This document shows positions 24,126 through 36,120 of a stretch of 64,000 nt of DNA, piece by piece. This DNA is from Lophius americanus. Its lineage: Eukaryota > Chordata > Actinopteri > Lophiiformes > Lophiidae. Each line of letters opens with the position of its first letter. Positions within the stretch are counted from its first letter, which is position 1. Location: the NCBI GenBank assembly GCA_037951165.1, contig JBBDHG010000008.1, positions 11,503,501-11,567,500 of the forward strand, in the 5' to 3' direction. A program made the position numbers and the translations under genes. A model generated the notes under the pieces. The model was not told where the DNA came from. It saw only the letters and a list, made by a program, of their open reading frames with translations, and did no database searches.

Positions 24126-26599
24126 ATTAATATTGAAATTTGAATGATGGAATTCTATTGCTCAGAGTTACTCCAGGGATCCATTTAACCCAATATGATA
24201 AACAGTCCCCTCAGAACAGCTTGACTTTCTTACAATATTTCATTCAAAATATCCACTAAAGGCACCACATGCTCTGCAGGAAACTTTTACAATTGCTCAA
24301 AATATTGTGTAAATTCTTCCCGCATCTCGCTCAATACACTCACTAGAGTCACCAAAAAATACAGCTGCAGTCCCTTTCAGTTTCTCATTCAGCATTTCCA
24401 TGATACTCGACTGACACGAAGGTCCAGAAATGATAAAAAAGACAGAAATGATGCCCTATTCACAGTACCAGGTTTGACAACACAAAAAAGGCTGGAAACT
24501 CTCCAAATATCTTGTTCGGATCCACTTTATGTGGAATAAAAACATCTAAAAAGCCTCTCCACGATTTCTGAAACGATTTGGCACCCGCCGTTCAGCTCAT
24601 GCACATGTCACCTGAACCTGATACGACAAATAAATTAGACATGCTCTGTGAGGAAACACTAACACATATGTGTTATGCAGAAACATACGATGCAAACATC
24701 TTAGCTGATGATTGGGCTCGTCAATTTACATTTCTATCTGACAAATTCGAGGGAAACAAGAGAACAACCATGGAGGCGTATTGCATTCAGCTCGGAAAAA
24801 GATTTTTTTTTTATTTTATTCTTTTTTTCAAAATTAAAGTCATAGTTATCTCATTATTTCAGAGAACAGAGCCCACATTTTTGTGAATGAACAAGATAGG
24901 TTTCACTCATGTAAGAGGTGGATTTCACAGAAGCAATGATTTTGCTCTTCTTTAGTTTAATCCAGATGTTTTTTGGTCTTGGTTTAAGACATTGTGAGAT
25001 AGTCAAGTCTTTAAGTAATATAGATGGTCTCACTATCAGTTTGTCAACTTTGTGCAGGGACCTTAGGACCTGGCGGCTGTTCAGGACTCTGTTTTTCTGA
25101 ATTAATTTGATTATAAACCAAAAATTCAGAAAAACAGGGCAATTTTTTATCGCAGGTGAATGCAATATGCTTCTGTAGAAAGCCACATTTTCGCAACATA
25201 ATTGACCGAAATCTGTTTAACTTTCTGTACTGATTATGATCTGTGCAAAAAGTTTGTGCAAGGTTCCCCGTTTCACCTCCTGTCCTTTCGCCTGCTCTTT
25301 TCACTAAGCTACCCCTGATATTTCAGGGAGGTTGTGAAGCTTTTCATTGACTCCTGGGGAAGAGCCACGCAGCAAAAGAAAGGGAGGGCTTCTCCAAGGT
25401 GAGGGTTGTAATGTGTTTTCCAGATCTTTAAACCATTAAACAAAGTTGCTGACAATCATAAAACGATCCTCAGCAAAGTAAATAAAATGCCTCACAGTGA
25501 CACAGTACTCTTTTCCAATAATAATGTCGCTATTGTCGCATTTTAATCTCCCATACTTTAACTAAAATCTTTGCTGCTGTAGTGACCCAGTTTTCCCTCA
25601 GAGATCATTTATGTTTTGTGGAGCCTGAAAATATCTGCAGATCTGGAAGAAATAATGCTGCATATTTGCCAGGATTTTTTATTTCATTTCATGATCTACA
25701 CTGATCTACACTGTGTTAGCTAGGTTGGTATTTTATTGGACATTGACTGTGTTTCTAATGCTGAAATAATAATAACCTGTTGTGCTATATTTTAAATGCG
25801 GACCGATTTGCTTTATTTATGAAATAAAGAACAAATTTATGGATTATATTCAGCATCTCCTAAATACTTAAATGTTCTGCAACTGCATTCTGTCCAGCAA
25901 ATTCAGATTATTCAGCTGGTGGACACTTGTGAACACATAAGAAGTTTTATTTTTTATTTTTACGTCTGGTAATAATGGAAATGAATAAGAATAAACCAGT
26001 GGTTTCTTAGCACTGTTCAGGAGTTTAGTATGATGTCATACTCAACTACCAAGCCCATTAGTTGACTTGTTCTACTAAAAACTTTCAAAGAAAACAAGAT
26101 TCAAACATGCATACACTTTAAAAGTATGAAGAATATGAGAATACATAATATGTATCTATAACAATGTTAGTTGGCTTCCAGGCTCTAATCTTGTCATTCC
26201 ACACATTGAGGCAATTATGTCCCTGCATGAAGATTATAGACTCAGAGCCTGCAAAGTGCAGATGTTGGGCTTTTTTAAACAACAGGAAGCAACAGAGGTG
26301 CGCAGGCAAGGCAATTAAAAAGTGAGTGGTTTGTAAGCAGCTGTAAAACTAGAGAGCCCTCTGAGTGCAAACCTCTGCAAAGGCACTAGAGTACTCAAGG
26401 TAGACATTTTTTCGATTGCAATCAGTAAGATAACTTTATTCACATAAAGATTAAACATAAAAAACCTGAGCTGTTGTGGAATCCACTTCCAGGTACGGAT
26501 ATACGTCATTTCCGGTTTGAGACATGACCACACCAAATTTAAACCCATTAATAAGAGATTTGAAGTGCCTTACCTGCCAATGGTTAAGAGAACATTCTT

Positions 26600-27010
26600 T
26601 AAACTTCAGGCTACAATGACGTAACATCACCAAAATGTAGTCAAGTCTGGGTTTGCCAAACACTACATCTGGATAAACTTTCATGCAAATCCATTCATCA
26701 ATTATTGAGTTTTGCCAAAAACTACAAAATAGCCCTATATTGTGGTGGGGCTAAGAAAAGGTTTCTATGTGATATCATGAAGTCATGAAATTATGTCATT
26801 TAAATTTAATGACGTCTGGCACGTGAAAAAAATACCTCTGGCTCAAAACCTCCTGTCGAAATGGTTAAAAAAAAAAAGTTATTATGATACCACGTTGTGA
26901 GGTGATATGATGTCATCAAAATTCACATCTTTGATATGCCAAAATGTACCACTGGGTAAAATATTTAAGCAAATCTATTCATAAGTTGTTATGAAATAGA
27001 AAGAAAACAT
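26600..27010 (+). repeat. Family B: second locus, about three monomers
   Basis: CAATGACGTAACATCACCAA (from about 26613), a weak AAGTCATGAAATTATGTCAT unit (from about 26780) and GAGGTGATATGATGTCATCA (from 26899) repeat the family B monomer. TTTCATGCAAATCCATTCAT and TTGAGTTTTGCCAAAAACTA follow in place. It is more diverged than the copy at 3425. Confidence 0.6.
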
Positions 27011-27436
27011 AAACTCTCTGGTAGAGGTAAAAATGCATAGAAATGTCACTGCAGCAAATAGAACAGCAAAACAAATAGCTGTAGTTACGTAATCGACTGC
27101 TGGAGCTCAGGATTTATCAGGAGGACTTCATTCCAAACATTTCACCTTGTGAACCTTGACTGGACTGTTTGACCAAGATCATTTGGATAGGTGGAAGAAC
27201 ACCGAACAACAACTAGCATTAGATCCTGATTGATATCATTGGCATCCCTGAAAATTCAAATAATGAGCAAAGATGAGAACTGAGCCTTTTGGCATTTAGC
27301 AGCACATTTCTAATGGTGAGAACACGTATCAATTTTGTTATTTATTTCTATTAATCAGAATGGAGGTATTATGATGACCTGGCCTAACCAACCTGTAAAT
27401 TATTCACTGCGTTCAGATAACTGCTATCCACTCCAA

Positions 27437-28038
27437 AGGTGGCTTTTACATGGACAGCCTAATTCCGAATAGATTCGGAAAAGTTGCCTAATCGTAAAGA
27501 AAATGCTGCATGTAAACACCCTTTTCCAAAAGAAAAGGCCCTTGCCAAATAGGGTTTCATTCCTTTGCAAGGAGGTAGTCAAAATGTCCTTGTCTTTCAT
27601 AAAGCCTTTCCGATACCCAATCACTGCATGTGAACGCTGCATCGGAAAGCTTTGTGTATGAGTTGTATCTGTGCATGCCCAGTGTCGTGACGCATTTTAA
27701 ATATGCCGTCTTCAAAACAGTACCGGTCTACATCGGAGAGTCTTTTATTCTTTGGAACTTTGAAAGAGTTGAATATAGTTGGACAGTTAGATGGACGAAA
27801 AAGTCACTTCCGCATTTTGTCGTATTCTTCTTGTGGGCACTTGTTAGCGGTTGGCAACCAGCTCATTGTAGCATTATCGCCACCTTATGAACAGGAGCGT
27901 GGATTGTCTGCGCATGTAAGTAACTGTCTCCGTTTTGATGAGTCGATGCATGCAAACATCGGTTCGGAAATGTGAAAAGGCGACCGACATAGCAATTCGG
28001 AAAGGTTTAATTCGGAAATTAGAAAAGTAAACACACCT
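27437..28038. mobile_element. Probable MITE with TTCCGAAT-rich inverted ends
   Basis: The left end starts AGGTGGCTTTTACATGGACA and continues with CCTAATTCCGAATAGATTCGG. The right end, reverse-complemented, starts AGGTGTGTTTACTTTTCTAA and continues TTTCCGAATTAAACC. The roughly 600-bp body has no transposase similarity. Elements with such TTTACATG/CCGAAT ends occur widely in fish and are probably non-autonomous class II elements, possibly Harbinger-related. That superfamily call is a guess and no clean target duplication is visible. Confidence 0.55.
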
Positions 28039-29604
28039 TATGATCTCATGCCAACCACTTTCCTGGATGAAAGGACATAATGTACTGATTATTTGTTTCA
28101 TTCCACTGAAGCCAAATAATTGTTTGAAATCACCTGTTAAAATGCACAAATAACACAAAGAAATGACACTAAAAATTCTTCAGTGGACGACCTGTAAACT
28201 AGCTTTCTGCACATTTTCAAACCTTCCGCCACGCATGCGACATATCAGTGGTTTTCAGAAATGTATGATGCCAATGTTCTGGCACTTTGGATGGAAAATG
28301 TTCCCCATAGAAATGTAATGTGTTCGGTTTTCACATTGGTCATAAATTTTCCATCCTCCCAGGAATAAAATTCAGGAGGGAACAATGAATTTTTTTTTTT
28401 TCAGTGTTAATTAATGAAAGGGTTTAGGCACAATTTATAAGCTTTGGCAGCTCCAGCTATCACTGCCGGTGTAGATTTCAATAGTTCAGAGTTGAATAAT
28501 TACTAGGCCTGGCCTGAATACAGAGTTTTCCTGGTACACATATCTATTTTGTTTCATTATCACAGTCTCTAAGTTGGAAAAAGAGTGGAGGGAACACATA
28601 AATCCTATTGGTTGGAGGCAGAAAGGCCTTGCTGACTGTGTTTTGCCACTATTTCAGGTTCCATTTATAGTGTGGCAGCACTTCCTGCTATTGTGTGCCA
28701 GGAAAACCCAGGCCTCTTGGCTGCTCTCTAATGTCCTGCCTCTCTTATCCAGCCTGAAACTTCACACAGAAGTAGAAAAAAAAACAAAAAACACACGTAA
28801 TTTTGAACACGCCTCATGGAGTGCTTCTTACAGCTAAAGACGTGGCTCATGCTTGGACACAGCTAAGAAAGTGGTTTGTGAAGTTGAGAAAAAAATTAAT
28901 GATGAACTATTCTAAATCAATCCAGTGGCCAAACATCTTTCACCGAAGGTTCTGACTCCACAATGTCACGTTAATTGGGACTGGAAAGTTTTTCACTTTT
29001 GAAAACTCACAGCTTTTGATATCACAAAAAGACAGCAGTGTGGGACACACTAGAGAGGAAGTATTCCATTGCTGCACCTCATCAATGAGCTGAACAGAGT
29101 TTGGGCTCCAGGCTTCACTCCTTTTCAACTTTATTCTTGTTTCATCCATCTGGGTGTTTGGCAGGACCGCTTTCTTTTGTCTCCAACACCAAAGTCCCGG
29201 AGTTGGTAAAACCATCAGGACACTGTAAATCTCCTCAAAGTATCCTGAATTACTGGACCACATCTCTGTGGATCACGGTTGTGGTCGATCTATAACATGT
29301 CTTTTACAGTTTATCTCATCTCTGAGTGGAAAGTTGGACCTCTTGACTTGAAAGTGTGTTTTGGGAGATTACCCCGCCAGAGATCAGATACAGGCAGCAG
29401 ATTGATGATCCACAGCAGGTTAAGATCACAGGGAAGAGCTTTTTGGTGTTGTTTGACAGTCTGCTAATCTATAGGCCTTTCGATTAAAACATTTATTATT
29501 CAACTACTCAATCAATCCAGATTCTGTAAACCTTTTTCCTGACTCATCCAAACTTTGTCCAGCATTGCCATAATTCTTAAAACCCAAACAACAATGTTTT
29601 TCTT

Positions 29605-30215
29605 AAAAAAAACTCCCCCCAGTGAGTAAAATAGGAACTATTAGAGCCAAATTAAATATAATAATAATAAGCTTTCCTTTATTTATCACGTTACCCAGTA
29701 CATACATACGGTACAACGTCTTGAAATTTATCTCTGCATTTTACCCATCCCTGAGGGAGCAGTGGGCGGCATGTGTGAAGCGTCTGGGGGGCCCAGGTTT
29801 CAGGGTCTTGCTCAAGGACGCAAGGCTTGCTGTGTCAGGGCCTGGGCTTGAAACCTGGTTTCCTGATTGAGGGACGACAGCTCCACCCGCTGAGCTATAC
29901 CCACCCTCTAAAATATACAATATATGTGGTAGATCTCCTTGAGGTGATTCATATGCAAGGAATTTGGACTAAATTGGACCAAAAGTTGAGAATTTATGTC
30001 CCAAAAACTTTTGCCGATAAAGTTCCCCCTAGTGCCGGACATATACAACCAATCTTTTCCTAAAATCAAACCAAATATTCCTCCAACTAGGGTCTATGTG
30101 GATATAAAATTTGAAAATTATCCATAAAATAGTATTTGAGTTATTGCATTAAAACGAAGGGTCTGCAGCAGATCCAGGTGATGACGATTTCTTATAATAG
30201 TTATTAAAAAAAGGA
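29605..30215 (+). repeat. Family A repeat, split by a SINE
   Basis: ACTCCCCCCAGTGAGTAAAA lies left of the SINE. GTAGATCTCCTTGAGGTGAT, TTGGACTAAATTGGACCAAA, GTTCCCCCTAGTGCCGGACA, AGGGTCTATGTGGATATAAA and GAAGGGTCTGCAGCAGATCC lie right of it. Removing 29671-29906 restores the order seen in the unbroken copies. Confidence 0.7.
29671..29906 (-). repeat. tRNA-derived SINE (family 1), nearly complete, nested in family A repeat
   Basis: Reverse-complemented, it starts GGGTGGGTATAGCTCAGCGG, an A box (TAGCTCAGCGG), then GGTTTCAAGCCC in the B-box position. The SINE body with ACTGCTCCCTCAGGGATGGG and a TTTCAAGACGTTGTACCG tail follows, ending in AATAAAGG. It interrupts a family A element whose two halves flank it at about 29605-29670 and 29907-30215, so it is the younger insertion. 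Confidence 0.8.
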
Positions 30216-30894
30216 TTATTAGATTTAAGCTATTCCAGTCATCCAACTCATATTAAATAGAATACTTAAGATTCAACATATTATACAGTTTCTATCAGCT
30301 AGTGAATTACATGGTTTTCTTCTGAAGTACATCAAACTCAACCTAGTTTGGATAAAAACTGACTCCCCCATAATTCCACTGCATATAGGCCAATTATTTT
30401 GTAGAACACAACTATGTGGGACACCAAACACGATGTGACCATTCCCCTGGTAAGAATCCCAGACCATAAAGACAATACACAGCACAACTCTGTAATTCAA
30501 TGTGAGTATATTGCATGGGAGTGATAAACCTCCATGTGGTCATTCCCCAGAAGTACACCTCAAACATTTACATGACATGGAGTTTACTCTCCAGATAATC
30601 ATGATATGTTAGAATATTAAACTTACATAATTTCATGCTTTTGAGAAGATACTGTATTTTATTTTTAAAAAAATGTTTAGCAGAAGACCATCTGTAATAA
30701 GTTATATATTGTAAACGTACTGCTTTTGAGGTCAAATTAAAAAAAATAAATGCTTAGCTGAATGTAAACTGTGTGGAGAAAATAACCATTGTACCATTAC
30801 AGCTATGCTGGCTTTCCCCAAGAAAACTATAATTATGCAAATGTGTTGAGTGATATTGTGCTGAGAGTCAGGGGAATTGTTAGACCCATTTTAA

Positions 30895-30931
30895 TGGGGC
30901 ACGTATCCCAGTAGAGCTCTGCTGTGCCCCA
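30895..30931. other. Short hairpin with palindromic centre
   Basis: TGGGGCAC and GTGCCCCA form an 8-bp stem. The loop contains AGTAGAGCTCTGCT, itself nearly palindromic around GAGCTC. Confidence 0.7.
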
Positions 30932-31989
30932 GTAAGAGTTTTAATAAGATTTTTTAACCACAGTGTTAATTTCTCGGATGGCAGGTACTCTCAAACAGAT
31001 AGGGTATACTTTGTTAAATTTTAGAACATTTCCCCACGTAGTTTATTCTTAATTGTGGAATTATGGCACTGTGCACCATGCTACCCGTCCATTCGGAATG
31101 ACTACACAATGCATGATGATGGTTTTTTTTAAATACATTTTTTTAAATACATTTTTTAAATAGTTTTTTATTTACTTTTTATGTTATTTATGTTTTTTAT
31201 TCTCTGTTTTGTCTTGGTGTATATTACCTAATGGCGTGATTGTCTGAGCATGCAGATCATTTTTTGTACATGTATAGTTGCTATAGTGTTCTGTCGCTTT
31301 TGATTTCAATAGTCTGAATAAAAAAAAGATCACAAACAGGAAATTAGCTGCTAACACACACATTAAGACTAAAACAGACTAAAACTACTAATTTCATCTA
31401 TTGCTTCATTTCACTCATTACAAACAATTAGTGCAGCTAAACAAACAAACATAGACACCAAACTGCTACAGACAACAATTGTGGTAATAACGTTAGCAGT
31501 ATACATCTTTTCTATGATGAGGTGGTGCAGTAGGATAACATGTTCATATTTGACACAAACTGGATGCATTCAAGGAATCTAGTGTGACTAATATCTGAAC
31601 ATTACTCCTCAACAGAATGCCTGAAGTTCCATGACTGGACGGTTGATGGGCTAGCTTGCTCATGAAATGCTACATCATTCAGGTAGCATTGGCAGCTAAT
31701 GCTAGCAGCTAATATGCAGCTCAGCAATGCAAGTGCCTGCATCAATGACAATTTTAACAGCCGTCGTTAGAGGTGTGTCAGATTTATGTTCCACATTTTA
31801 TTCTTGTTCTAGATCATTGACTGTACAGTCTATCATGTGTGGGCGGAGCAGCAAGTTTTCTGCCACTTCGGACTCCCTTGTGGTCTTAAACCCATTATAG
31901 AAGGCCTGGAGCTGAATGAACCCACTCCATTCTCACATTCTGTTGAAATTAATACATCATTTGAAAATGTGCTGCACCTATTGGGTATT

Positions 31990-32270
31990 GGTGTAGCCTC
32001 ACAGTAAGAATGTTCAGGATTCCAATCTTTCTCTGTTGTATTGGCATGTTCTCCCCTCAGGTACACGGACTTCCCCCCACAGTCAAAACTCAATGTTGGT
32101 GAATCGGTGAGTCTCAGTCGTCCACAAGTGTGAATGTGAGTGTAAATGTTTCTCCCCACTTATTGGCCCCGTGGTGAAGGATGTAACCCACCTCTCACCC
32201 AATATAGAGTTTGGAATAGGCTCCAGCCCCGCCATGAATTATTATTAATAAGCTGTTACAGAAAACGACT
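31990..32270 (+). repeat. SINE-like fish repeat (family 2), plus strand
   Basis: It contains GGCATGTTCTCCCCTCAGGT, TGAATGTGAGTGTAAATG, GGCCCCGTGGTGAAGGATGT, AACCCACCTCTCACCC and AATAGGCTCCAGCCCCGCCA in the order of the very common fish repeat that begins GGCGGCACGGTGG and ends near 'GGATAAGCGG'. It is diverged and probably old. Confidence 0.7.
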
Positions 32271-32373
32271 AAATGTGACCAAGAAATAATACCGAACACA
32301 ATGCAAGAGACATTAATGAAAAATAAGAGCTTACATAGCACTAATAACAGTCATAATAATTCTTCTAAACTTT

Positions 32374-32527
32374 GGCCGCACAGTGATGCCTTGGAGTTCA
32401 CTTTTTCCTTACAGCAGGGATTTTCTGGATCCAAATCCAGACCTGGAACCTCTCTGTGTGCATGTTCCGTCTGAATCCGGGACTGTGTATGCATTGGCTC
32501 CCTGGTGAACCAGCAACAAATCAGGGG
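32374..32527 (+). repeat. SINE-like fish repeat (family 2), head part
   Basis: GGCCGCACAGTGATGCCTTG, then CTGGATCCAAATCCAGACCT, TGTGTGCATGTTCCGTCTGA and CCCTGGTGAACCAGCAACAA follow the same family as 31990-32270 but with the middle deleted. Two copies lie about 100 bp apart. Confidence 0.6.
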
Positions 32528-35500
32528 AGACTAATAAGAGGAATAAATAAGATGGTAGAATTGAAGTAAGATTCCATTTATTGTAAACAGAAGACACAGT
32601 CTTTGCCGCTTAGACCCAAGCAGGAAATGGATCAACGAGGGAAGTCATCCAAGGAATGAGGATCTTCCAGTATTATAGAGACTTTCCCCACAGCATATAG
32701 ACACTGGTGGTGATGGTGATGAGGAATGGATTTTAATGTTGAGTTTTTTCTCGAAAGGAAAACTTCTGATTGGAGGATTTGACTGGTGATGGCTAAGATT
32801 CCAGGGTGGAGGAGGTGAAGGGATGGAGGTGGATGAAAGGATAGAGTTAAGATGAAGCTTGACAGCTTCCAAATGACTTGCCAAAGTGGAGCATTTGTTC
32901 CATCCTTGGCCCGTCCGATCTGGCATGGAAATTTGCCATCCAGGGTTCAATTTCTTGCTCATCGCCACTCTGATATGTGGACAGGAGGTGAGACTATCAT
33001 CCTGATCAGGACAAACATCATGTTACCAAGGGAGTGTTCCCTACATTCTCTGCACATGTATTCCTCCGGTCTTGATTTAATCTATAGCGGAAATGTTTCC
33101 AATATGTGCTTTTATGACAGCTTTTAGGATATATTGATGGCGTATATATTTGAGGACAGAACTTCAAGAACTTCTCTGTGCTGGGCTAAATGCATTCGTT
33201 GGATTTGTGATGGTATTCTAACGGCCTAGAATGAATGAATACAGCTTTTGAAATGTACTAAGGAGGCTAAACAGCACCAGGAGCTGCTGCATACACTCAC
33301 AAATGAAGGGATTCTGATACACACAAAACAGTCAGACGTGAACACCAAAGGATGGAAAGGATGTGAACATTTCTTTTGCATCTTCTAAAGTAGTTGAGCA
33401 TTTTTTGCTTTTCCTGTTATGTACTTCAATAACACCAGATGGGTCACAGATCAGGGTCACAAAGACTTTGTTTGTTTTTTTTAATTTAGCATCCAAAACA
33501 GGAATAGACTCATCCAGTTATTTAACTTCCAAGAATTGAATGCATGATTTTTACATATTAAACACAGCAGAACGATGGGTGAAAGTTCCTTACTGCAAGT
33601 GTTCAGTTATAAAAAGTAAAGGAAAGCATGTCTCCTATTATTTGCTTGTCCAAAGAGTGGTTTGATCTGACTCAAGAACTGTGTTCCGGGCCAAGCCATC
33701 GGTCTGTGGTTAATTGCTTCCTGCATTCTCGTCACATCCTGTTTTTTTGGACATTGGTTTGGTTCATAGTTCAGTGGAGCCGCACCAGAGCTCTTTTGGA
33801 AGCAGACCCATTTGCTCAGGGGTCTAGGGTCTAGGTCCACTGGTTGACTGTGGGCCAAGGTTTGGTTGCCAGTGTTGAAATTAAACTTACTAATCAAGTT
33901 AATTTTAATCAAACCAAACTTACCATGTGTGAATCTGCTGTGTCAGGCATGTAATTTTTTGCTGCAGAGTTTGCAGAAGCCTTTGAAAGAGATACCAGGA
34001 GGAGCTGCTGTGGACCGACGGAGATGACATACTCATTTTTGAATCCCAGGCCGGCAGTCGCTAACTTTGGCTTTAACTTAAAAATGTGGTTTGCCAATAT
34101 GTAAAGTTTGAATGACGTCTTATCTGCCCTCATCCTTGCCTTATATAGCGTTACAACTTACCAGGGAGTTGTCGATGGAAAACAGTGAGGCAGGGTCCAG
34201 GTTGGAAGTGGATGGAAGCAGCCGTCTTGTTGAATAAAGGTCATGCGTGCAAAGCAAAACCCTTTTTGGATCAATTAAACGGTCCGTTCAGCTCTTGTTC
34301 TGCAAAATTTGAAGTAGTAATGCTGACAGAGGGATCTACTGTCTCCAACTTTGATTACTTGAATATCTCCATGTCTCTGATGAATTATTTTGTTTTCGCC
34401 AGCAGAAGTAGCTTTCCGTACTTATAGCCAGAGAGTACTTTCGAGGACCAGTAAACCTATCACAATCCATTATACATGCCCTTACTCAAGATAATGGCAC
34501 GAAGAGGAGGAATTTACTGCTATCTAATAACTTTGGAGCCACCTCCGTTTGTTAAGTTGTAAAAATCTAAATGCAGACCATCCTGACTGATGAACAGATG
34601 GAAATGTGGGCCTGAGTGTGGTTCTGCATCGAAGGCATCTGATCTGACCCTCATTTAGCAAGGACAGGATCCGTGTGAAGAAATTACATGTCCTAGCTCC
34701 TAAGAATGATCTCACACTGATACCTGAGATCAGTCCAGGCCCGACTTGTTCAAGTCATAGGTACAAAAAACCTATTAATAGTTCCTTAATTGCTGATGTT
34801 CGGATTTCTATCTCATCCACAGCGCGTCCCCTCCTGCCAAATCTAAAATCTATTTTCCAAAAGGTTCAAAACGGCCAGCTCCCCACTATCCCTGAAGACA
34901 GTTTTTAAGTTTTAGTGTGTACTTTATATCTCAAAGAGCTGAAATCAAATAAGAGGAAGATGCTGGATCCAAAAAAAGCAGATTGCGAGAATGGAATACA
35001 AACCAGGTGCAGAGTTTGGAGGGGCTTCACAAGACTCTTACCACCAAATTTAATCGCCTGGAAATATTCAGGGGGAAAACCTTTTCAGCTGACCTGCTGA
35101 ACTGTCAGATGCTGCCGCTTAAGCTCCACTCTTACAGCACTTATGGGCCTATTTGACATACTTTTCGTACAGTGGGATATAATCATGTCATTACTATGGG
35201 TGCATATGTGTGCAAATAATTTAAAATCAATCACTTAACACATGTTCAGCTGCTTTAAAAGACACAACGTGCTGCGTCTTGCTTTTAGATGTTTTTAACT
35301 GCCTGTCATGGGAACTGGAGCTGGAAATTATCCTTGCACACATGCAATTTTAGTATTCAATCCAACATAACCGTGTGCAATCTTAATGCACGGTCCCCTC
35401 AATCCCCCCTTGATTACTCGCTATATTAGCAAAACCACATCTGTCAGGGACACCAGAGGTAAGAACTAAAATTAAACATCCTCAACAACCTCAGTAAGTA

Positions 35501-35647
35501 AGTTTTTAACTCTAGTGAGGTTGAGTAAATCAGCTACAGTAAGAAGATGTGAGACGTTTTTTGGTGTAAATTCCATATGAATAAACCAAATATCGCATCA
35601 GGATTAGTAAGAAACTGTCAAATGATGATTTAATGGTAAAAAACAAT

Positions 35648-35682
35648 ATCCATCCATCCATCCATCCATCCATCCATCCATC
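35648..35682. repeat. (CATC)n microsatellite
   Basis: About eight perfect CATC units, of the kind often seeded from the 3' tails of fish retroposons. Confidence 0.95.
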
Positions 35683-35869
35683 CTGAGCTTCCCTTCATTT
35701 CTTTATATGCAGACATATTCTAATCAAGGCAGATTTAAGTAAGAAATACAGTATGTCGCTGAAATAAGAAAAAGGAAATACTATTGAACTGATAAAGTTT
35801 AGAGTTTCATAATGCTTATAGAGAATATAAGATATATTCAAAAACATATAACATAGTCTGCAACCGATA

Positions 35870-36120
35870 TATGGATGTCCATTGAACTTCCAGACGGAGC
35901 TCGGAGTGGAGCCGCTGCTCGTCCATGTCGAAAGGAGCCTATGATGGTGCTTTGGTCATCTGTTTAGGGAGCCTCGCTTTGGAGGGGATCCCTGTGTAGG
36001 AGCAGAGGTCACCGGAAGAACTATATGTCTTATTTGGCCTTTTAAGGATGAGCCAAGGACGAGCTGGAGAGTGATGGTGGGGAGACGAACACCTGGAATA
36101 CCGCGATAAAGTGGAAAAAT
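35870..36120 (+). pseudogene. LINE 3' end fragment, same family as 19030-19480
   Basis: The plus strand reads GAGCTCGGAGTGGAGCCGCT followed by GCTCGTCCATGTCGAAAGGAGCC, the ELGVEPLLVHVERS block. A decayed FGHLF-like region and GACGAGCTGGAGAGTGATGG, comparable with the downstream CGCTGGAGGGACTA block, follow. No frame stays open throughout. Confidence 0.65.

Larger units (their letters stand above)
21855..27436. other. Intergenic with family A/B and SINE pieces
   Basis: 21855-23020 is free of recognised repeats, and 22380-22650 looks like a regulatory candidate. 24130-26590 is AT-rich, with no gene or transposon I can name. Confidence 0.5.
30216..35647. other. Intergenic
   Basis: The two family 2 SINEs and a small hairpin are listed separately. 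31120-31200 is a T-rich array with a TTTTTTAAATACA motif repeated about three times. 32530-35640 shows only short overlapping open frames and no recognised repeat. Confidence 0.5.

Noticed and set aside
29840..29906. tRNA-like sequence with A and B boxes
   Set aside because: It is the head of a SINE followed by its usual body and tail, without a tRNA acceptor stem.
34675..34908. 77-codon plus-strand frame with LINE-like flavour
   Set aside because: The resemblance to LINE ORF segments was too vague to support a call.
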